Shown piece by piece: positions 59,292 through 64,000 of a DNA stretch of 64,000 nucleotides. Each line of letters begins with the position of its first letter. The first letter of the stretch is position 1. The stretch comes from Cyclobacterium sp. SYSU L10401. Lineage in GTDB: Bacteria > Bacteroidota > Bacteroidia > Cytophagales > Cyclobacteriaceae. Location of the stretch: assembly GCF_010993705.1 (NCBI RefSeq), contig NZ_WOFO01000009.1, positions 1 to 64,000 on the forward strand. The letters run 5' to 3'. A model generated the notes under the pieces. That model did no database searches. It was not told where the DNA came from and saw nothing but the letters and a program-made list of their open reading frames with translations. Position numbers and translations under genes: made by a program.

Positions 59292-60116
59292 CTATTTCAA
59301 ACTAAACTGGTCTGCATCTTTCCATGCTGGAAACTTTTCCCTATAGGCTAGGAGAGCTGTTTTATCCAAATCTACCCTGATGATGCCTTCATTTTCACCG
59401 CCGGATGCCAGGCAGTTTCCCTTGAAATCAAAAGCGGCAGAATGCCCTGAATAGGGCACCTCGTTACCATCCATTCCTACCCTGTTTACACCTATGCAAT
59501 AAGCCAGGTTTTCAACAGCCCTGGCTTTCAGCAAGATGTCCCATGCCTGCACTCTTGGTGCCGGCCAGGAGGCTACATAAAATATCAGGTCGTAATCCAT
59601 TTCTCCATTTCCGGAAGCCCCATTGCGAGACCAGACCGGAAATCTAAGATCATAACAGACCTGGGGCCTGATTTTCCAGCCTTTATAGGTAAAGATTTGG
59701 TTTTCTTTGCCCATGGAGTAATGATGGTCTTCTTTTGCCATTCTAAAAAGGTGTCGTTTGTCATAATGAGCCAATTGACCATCAGGTGTCGCCCAAAGCA
59801 ATCGGTTAAAATAATTGCCTCCTTCCTGGATGATCACACTCCCTGTAATTACTGCATCCATCTGCGCGGCCATCTGCTTCATCCATTTGGTACTGTGCAG
59901 GTTCATGGGCTCTGCCTGGCTCAGGGTATTCATGGTAAATCCTGTGGTAAACATTTCCGGCAGGACCATTATATCCACTTTACCTTTCATATTCCACATT
60001 TTTTCTTCAAACATGGCCAGGTTTGCGGAAGCATTTTCCCAATACAGGTCCATCTGAAACAATGCTAAAGAGAGGTTTTCCACAATGAAATGACTTTTAA
60101 TGAAAAATTGACACAC
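59292..60116 (-). CDS. Nitrilase-superfamily omega-amidase-like hydrolase
   Basis: A 274-residue carbon–nitrogen hydrolase with the Glu–Lys–Cys triad E54 (LPEMFTTGF), K120 (HYDKRHLF) and C154 (PQVCYDLRFPVW). The wording of these motifs fits the YafV/omega-amidase subgroup, which hydrolyses alpha-ketoglutaramate or related amides for metabolite repair. The first eleven residues are unusual; a GTG at 60083 gives a start (VENLSLALFQMD) that matches the family better and is a real alternative. It is the last gene of a four-gene minus-strand operon, 9 bp after def, and converges with the FG-GAP gene with only 3 bp between their ends. Confidence 0.88.
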   Translation of the reverse strand: MCQFFIKSHFIVENLSLALFQMDLYWENASANLAMFEEKMWNMKGKVDIMVLPEMFTTGFTMNTLSQAEPMNLHSTKWMKQMAAQMDAVITGSVIIQEGGNYFNRLLWATPDGQLAHYDKRHLFRMAKEDHHYSMGKENQIFTYKGWKIRPQVCYDLRFPVWSRNGASGNGEMDYDLIFYVASWPAPRVQAWDILLKARAVENLAYCIGVNRVGMDGNEVPYSGHSAAFDFKGNCLASGGENEGIIRVDLDKTALLAYREKFPAWKDADQFSLK

Positions 60117-60125
60117 ACCGGCTGA

Positions 60126-60674
60126 TCAGGGATAAACCATCCTGTAGTCTGTCGGAACCTTTCCCTTGCTTATATCCAGCAGTTTTCCCTTCACCATCCG
60201 CCTTTTTAGTCCTTTAAGGTAATCAATAAAAAGAATCCCCTCCAGGTGATCATATTCATGCTGAATAACCCTGGCAGTCATGCCAGAAAACTCTTCTTCT
60301 TTGAGGTTCCAGTTTTCGTCAAAATATTCGATGGTCAGCTTTTCTGGTCTGGTGATCTCAGCCCTGACCTCGGGGATGCTCAGGCAGCCTTCCTCAAAAA
60401 CGTATTTGTCCCCGTACTCATCAAGAATAATCGGGTTGATAAAGGCCTTTCTTACGCCTTTTTCTTCATCTTCCTCCTCCAGCATCAAACTGCTGTCGAT
60501 AACAAATAAACGGATACCCTTATTGATCTGTGGCGCAGCAAGTCCTACGCCATTTGCATTTCCCATGGTATCAAACATATCGGTGATCAAACCTTTCATA
60601 TCTTCACCTTCCTGAATCTCTGCTGCCTCTTTCTTTAAAATGTTATTTCCGTATGCAACTATGGGGTATATCAT
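60126..60674 (-). CDS. def: Peptide deformylase
   Basis: A 182-residue iron metalloprotease that removes the formyl group from nascent proteins at the ribosome exit. All three motifs are present: GVGLAAPQI (42–50), EGCLSIP (95–101) with the metal-binding Cys97, and QHEYDHLEG (138–146) with H139, E140 and H143. The insertion LEEEDEEKG near 65–73 is an acidic loop seen in some Bacteroidota enzymes. The start overlaps the ruvX stop by four bases, so translation is coupled. No fmt gene is adjacent. Confidence 0.97.
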   Translation of the reverse strand: MIYPIVAYGNNILKKEAAEIQEGEDMKGLITDMFDTMGNANGVGLAAPQINKGIRLFVIDSSLMLEEEDEEKGVRKAFINPIILDEYGDKYVFEEGCLSIPEVRAEITRPEKLTIEYFDENWNLKEEEFSGMTARVIQHEYDHLEGILFIDYLKGLKRRMVKGKLLDISKGKVPTDYRMVYP

Positions 60675-61087
60675 TTCCTTTCTAAATAAGTTTGTAAGAT
60701 AATGGCCGCACTGATTTTATCCAGGTTGCCGGCCTTTTCTTTTCTGTCCTTTTTTTTACTTCCCATACTGATCATGGACTGCATGGCCATTTTGGAAGTA
60801 AAGCGCTCATCCACCAATGAAATGGTTTTTCCTGGAAAAAGCCGCTTCAACTTTTTCTCCAAAGCCAAAACGGGTGCTGTCATATGGGTATTTTTGCCAT
60901 CCAGCGATTTTGGGAAACCAATGATTATCTCCGTGACATTCTCTCGGCGCTGATAATTTTCAAGATATGTTAACAAATTATGGGTAGGGATAGTTTCCAG
61001 GGGATTTGCCAGTATGCCCAATGGGTCCGTCACGGCCAAACCTGTTCGCTTGGTGCCCAAATCTATGGCCATAATCCTGCCCATCAA
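60671..61087 (-). CDS. ruvX: Putative pre-16S rRNA nuclease / Holliday junction resolvase RuvX (YqgF)
   Basis: A 138-residue RNase H-fold protein. The first acidic residue is in MAIDLGTKRTGLAV, the second acidic site is in IIIGFPKSLDGKN, and VDERFTSKMA and the C-terminal KISAAIILQTYLE carry the remaining conserved positions. The family (YqgF) processes the 5' end of 16S rRNA precursor in E. coli; a role as a Holliday junction resolvase is also proposed. It overlaps both neighbours by four bases: the di-iron protein gene upstream and def downstream. A start one codon later (61084) is equally possible. Confidence 0.93.
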   Translation of the reverse strand: MMGRIMAIDLGTKRTGLAVTDPLGILANPLETIPTHNLLTYLENYQRRENVTEIIIGFPKSLDGKNTHMTAPVLALEKKLKRLFPGKTISLVDERFTSKMAMQSMISMGSKKKDRKEKAGNLDKISAAIILQTYLERK

Positions 61088-61842
61088 TTGTTTTTGATTT
61101 GAAGGAGAATTTTACGCTTCACCTCTTTTTCCAACTCCAATGCTTTTGGAAACAGCAGGTCATTTTCAATTTTGGCATGTAGGATAAGTTCCCTCTCAAG
61201 TTGCTGGAGTTCGTGAAAAAGTATTTTCATGGACACCGGAGCATCTTCAGGGATTTGATAATCATTGGTAAGCTTTCTGATACCCTCCATTTCATCATCA
61301 TGAGCTTCATGCTCTTCTGCCATTTTGCTGACAGGGGGCAATGAAAACACTTTGATGGATTCGAATAGGGGCAAAACGCCTCGGTCAAAATCCTGCAGCA
61401 TGCTTACCCGATTAAAAAGGGTATTTTCCTCCTCGTGAATATGGTGGATAAAATCATCCACAAAAAGGGGGAACATCAATCTCAAATCTGTCATCAAACC
61501 CTTATATGCGGCACCTAATTCAATGCCTTCCACCATACTTGATAAAAATGGTAAGGCTTGTCGGACAAAGTACCGGTGCTTCTTTTTCAGGTAGCTCACC
61601 ATAACTTCAATGGGATGCAGGTAAAGTTCTTCTTTGGTTGGTTCTATCCTGTTTGCCCATTGTTCCAGCTCTGTGATCACTTGGTTGAGGTTAACCTTGT
61701 GTTGCTGGCAAACTTCCTCCAGAGAATACTTCTCATGCCGAAAAAAACTTATCCCAAAATAATGCAGCACTTCAGCCAGGATGTAGTTTTCACTGACAAG
61801 TTCTGCAATGGATTTTTTATGGTTATTTTCTGAAGAAAGCAT
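61084..61842 (-). CDS. Hemerythrin-domain protein related to ScdA/RIC iron–sulfur cluster repair
   Basis: From ATG 61842 (MLSSENNHKKSIAELV) the protein has about 252 residues. The N-terminal part follows the DUF542 pattern of RIC/YtfE proteins (SENYILAEVLHYFGI, SLEEVCQQHKVNLNQVITEL), but the conserved CC pair is replaced by FF (GISFFRHEKY), so that subdomain is altered. The C-terminal hemerythrin-like bundle has the iron-binding histidines and acids in HRYFVRQALP, FVDDFIHHIHEEENTLF, EEHEAHDDEMEGIRKL and LILHAKIENDLLFPKALELE. RIC proteins repair iron–sulfur clusters after nitric oxide or oxidative damage. A frame open to 61881 adds 13 hydrophobic residues that I think are untranslated. It is the first gene of the operon with ruvX, def and the amidase-like gene. 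Confidence 0.78.
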   Translation of the reverse strand: MLSSENNHKKSIAELVSENYILAEVLHYFGISFFRHEKYSLEEVCQQHKVNLNQVITELEQWANRIEPTKEELYLHPIEVMVSYLKKKHRYFVRQALPFLSSMVEGIELGAAYKGLMTDLRLMFPLFVDDFIHHIHEEENTLFNRVSMLQDFDRGVLPLFESIKVFSLPPVSKMAEEHEAHDDEMEGIRKLTNDYQIPEDAPVSMKILFHELQQLERELILHAKIENDLLFPKALELEKEVKRKILLQIKNN

Positions 61843-61908
61843 GAATACAAAAATAAAATAAAATACTTTAAAAAAGGGCACCTTTCAGCACCGATTTTAA
61901 TTTTAATA

Positions 61909-61922
61909 CGTTTATTTAAACG
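61909..61922. promoter_or_regulatory. Short perfect palindrome in a divergent promoter region
   Basis: CGTTTA-TT-TAAACG lies between the divergent di-iron protein gene and the protease gene. It could be an operator for either side. It is AT-rich and short, so chance occurrence is possible. Confidence 0.25.
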
Positions 61923-62018
61923 AAACGCCTTTAATAAGTGTTTAATTGTAAATCTGATATAAATCCATTAAATTGGATGTCAGCATTTTGATGCCTAATA
62001 AATTTAAACAGGAATAAC

Positions 62019-63650
62019 GTGAGTATAGAGAAAAATACCAAAGCACAGATCAAACTCCCCTTATTTCTCGCCTTGGGAATATCTGCGGGAATTTGGATTG
62101 GTGCCACTTTCGCAGAACCCAAAACGGACAGAAACGACTTAAAATCTGCCATTTACAAGCTACAAGAGATCATTACCTATATTAACAGGGATTATGTAGA
62201 TAGTGTGGATACCAATGAATTGGTGGAGTTTGGCATAGAAAAAATGTTGGGAAAACTGGACCCGCACTCCAGCTATATCCCTGCTGAAGATGCTGCCCTG
62301 GCAAAATCACAGCTGGAAGGAGAATTTGATGGCATTGGTATCGAATTCGGTATACTTAGAGACACCATTTATGTGGTTTCTCCCCTGACTGGGGGGCCAT
62401 CAGAAAAAATCGGTTTGCTGCCCGGTGATCAAATCATTAAGGTGGACGGTGAGACAGTGGCCGGTACCGGTGTAACAAACCGGGATGTTTTTGATCTATT
62501 AAGGGGTCCAAAAGGAAGTGAGGTAAAGATCGGTATACAAAGAAAAAATGAGGATGATCTTCTGGATTATAATATTACCAGAGACAAAATCCCTCAATAC
62601 AGTGTCAATGCTTCCTACATGATAGACAATGAAACTGGTTATATAAAAATCACCAGATTTGCTGCCAACACCCATGAGGAATTCAGAACAGCCTTGCAGA
62701 GCCTTAAAGAACAAGGAATGGATCGATTGATTCTGGACCTGCAGGGCAACCCTGGAGGTTACATGGGTGCGGCCATCAATATTGCCGATGAAATCTTGAA
62801 AGACAATGCTGTGATCGTCTCTCAGGAGGGCAAATTGAAAAGATATAGTCAAAAAGCCAGAGCTGTGCGTCCTGGTTCGTTTGAAGATGGTTCGGTGGTG
62901 ATCTTGGTCAATGAAGGCAGTGCTTCCGCTTCAGAAATTGTAGCTGGAGCTGTACAGGACAATGACAGGGGACTGATTGTAGGCCGGAGATCATTTGGCA
63001 AAGGGCTGGTTCAAATGCCCATCGACCTTTCCGATGGAGCAGAATTGAGACTAACCATTGCCCGGTATTTCACACCCTCCGGCAGGTCAATTCAAAAGCC
63101 TTATGGAGATGATGAAGAGGATTATGCCATGGATTACTTTAACCGTATGGAACATGGCGAATTCTTCAGTGCAGATAGTGTGGACTTCAACGACAGCCTG
63201 AAATATGAAACTGTAAAAGGAAGAACCGTATACGGCGGAGGCGGTATCATGCCTGATTATTTCGTACCTTTGGATACAAGCATGACCAGTTCTTATGTCA
63301 ATAGACTATTTAGTTCAGAGTCTTGGAGAGAGTTCATTCTGGACTATGTCGACCAGAACAAGAAGAAATTTGCAGACATGTCATTTGAGGACTTTTATAA
63401 TAACTATGAAATCTCCGACAGTATGCTTGATGAACTGGTTAAAACAGGAGAAAAGTATGAGGTTAAATTTAACGAAAAGGAGTTCAATAAGTCTAAGACC
63501 TATTTGAAAACCCTACTCAAGGCACATATTGCCAGAAACCTATTCGACGATAATGCCTTTTATAAGGTAATCAACAATATCAATGAGATCTACCAACAAG
63601 CACTTAAACTCCTGGAAAGTGCCGATGCGCTGGCTTTTTTTGAAGAGTAA
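62019..63650 (+). CDS. S41 family C-terminal processing peptidase
   Basis: A 543-residue tail-specific protease. An N-terminal membrane anchor/signal (about 11–31: IKLPLFLALGISAGIWIGATFA) leads to the periplasm. A PDZ domain follows at about 95–180 (GIGIEFGILRDTIYVVSPLTGGPSEKIGLLPGDQIIKVDG). The S41 catalytic dyad is S303 (GSASASE) and K328 (RRSFGKGLVQ), and DLQGNPGG is the usual strand before it. The C-terminal helical extension of about 150 residues is typical of Bacteroidota CtpA-like proteins. The start codon is GTG at 62019. These enzymes trim C-termini of envelope proteins and regulate murein hydrolases. The gene is followed by a strong terminator. Confidence 0.93.
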   Translation: MSIEKNTKAQIKLPLFLALGISAGIWIGATFAEPKTDRNDLKSAIYKLQEIITYINRDYVDSVDTNELVEFGIEKMLGKLDPHSSYIPAEDAALAKSQLEGEFDGIGIEFGILRDTIYVVSPLTGGPSEKIGLLPGDQIIKVDGETVAGTGVTNRDVFDLLRGPKGSEVKIGIQRKNEDDLLDYNITRDKIPQYSVNASYMIDNETGYIKITRFAANTHEEFRTALQSLKEQGMDRLILDLQGNPGGYMGAAINIADEILKDNAVIVSQEGKLKRYSQKARAVRPGSFEDGSVVILVNEGSASASEIVAGAVQDNDRGLIVGRRSFGKGLVQMPIDLSDGAELRLTIARYFTPSGRSIQKPYGDDEEDYAMDYFNRMEHGEFFSADSVDFNDSLKYETVKGRTVYGGGGIMPDYFVPLDTSMTSSYVNRLFSSESWREFILDYVDQNKKKFADMSFEDFYNNYEISDSMLDELVKTGEKYEVKFNEKEFNKSKTYLKTLLKAHIARNLFDDNAFYKVINNINEIYQQALKLLESADALAFFEE

Positions 63651-63665
63651 GTAAGCTATTAAAAT

Positions 63666-63702
63666 AAAAAAAGGACAGAAAATTATTTTCTGTCCTTTTT
63701 TT
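63666..63702. terminator. Strong intrinsic terminator after the S41 peptidase gene
   Basis: AAAAAAGGACAGAAAA and TTTTCTGTCCTTTTTT form a perfect stem of about 16 bp with a loop of a few bases, with T-runs on both strands. It lies 16 bases after the stop codon. Confidence 0.9.
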
Positions 63703-63732
63703 ATTGATTAAATTCCCCAAAACAATTAAATA

Positions 63733-64000
63733 ATGCGACAAAAACCCATGGCCCAAAAAATCTACCTTTCAACATGGATCACTTTACTTGTTTTAATTTC
63801 TATGAATGGATACAGCCAAACTAAAATCAATCATTTTGCGGTATATGCCAAAGATTTAAAAGAGAGCAGCCGATTTTATGAAGACATTGTAGGACTTAAG
63901 ACCATAGAAGAACCCTTTAAAGATGGACTGCATGCCTGGTATGACATAGGACTTGGACTTTCCATGCACCTCATTGAACGGGAAAAGCCCTGGAAGGAAC
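63733..64000 (+). CDS. VOC family (glyoxalase/bleomycin resistance-like) protein, cut by the window end
   Basis: The visible 89 residues begin with a signal peptide (alternative start MAQKIYLSTW at 63748, then ITLLVLISMNGYSQ). A vicinal-oxygen-chelate fold follows: KINHFAVYAKDLKESSRFYEDIVGL has the first metal-ligand position (H) and the typical beta-alpha opening, and the next strands are WYDIGLGLSMHLIE, with a second histidine in MHL. The remainder lies beyond the window. A secreted VOC protein is less common than the cytoplasmic form but is frequent in Bacteroidota. The function is unknown. Confidence 0.75.
   Translation, partial: MRQKPMAQKIYLSTWITLLVLISMNGYSQTKINHFAVYAKDLKESSRFYEDIVGLKTIEEPFKDGLHAWYDIGLGLSMHLIEREKPWKE

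Overview
The window looks like a chromosomal segment of a member of the Bacteroidota, most likely a Cytophagales/Cyclobacteriaceae-type marine or soil bacterium. The pointers are a C-terminal type IX secretion sorting domain, a BshA (bacillithiol) gene, a sulfatase, a PSCyt/DUF1553 plus DUF1501 pair, a GH3–serine-hydrolase fusion, tandem rhomboids next to mutL, and promoters of the TTTG / TAnnTTTG type with few Shine-Dalgarno sequences. This placement rests on gene content only, not on a marker-gene tree.

Positions 1 to about 16.8 kb are accessory. A Crp-type regulator and six tightly spaced genes (cyclase-family hydrolase, DUF606 membrane protein, GNAT acetyltransferase, nitroreductase, DUF4386 protein, NAD(P)-binding protein) lie between two copies of a composite intergenic repeat. 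Each copy has an ORF-less structured part (99–460 and 5835–6234, read on the minus strand, with some resemblance to a group II intron) followed by an imperfect palindrome (528–636 and 6302–6404). Stems are kept between copies while their sequences differ. A third fragment, a shortened palindrome remnant and a relic of a second DUF4386 gene lie nearby. Next come a class II Fic protein with an operator-like palindrome in its promoter, a three-gene cluster (phytoene-desaturase-like oxidoreductase, unknown protein, HTTM-like membrane protein), an IS1595-family insertion sequence that interrupts the start of an SGNH-like gene, and a large helicase–nuclease protein that could be a defence or repair enzyme.

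From 16.8 to 32.7 kb there are two very large soluble histidine kinases (eleven PAS domains; CheB–CheR–PAS–kinase), then a three-gene export/catabolism cluster (PSCyt1–DUF1549–DUF1553 protein, DUF1501 protein, xylose-isomerase-like protein) and a convergent glutaminase.

From 32.8 kb to the end the content is mainly housekeeping: clpB, a sulfatase lipoprotein, rlmN, a TetR-like regulator, a minus-strand operon of a small membrane protein, mutL and two rhomboid proteases, a GH3–beta-lactamase-fold fusion, bshA, a fatty-acid-hydroxylase family protein, a sugar-nucleotide-epimerase-like protein, a complete 2-oxoglutarate dehydrogenase operon (sucA–sucB–lpdA), murF, an FG-GAP surface protein, a minus-strand operon (di-iron protein, ruvX, def, omega-amidase-like), a C-terminal processing protease, and the start of a VOC-family gene cut by the window edge. 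I saw no tRNA, rRNA or CRISPR array.
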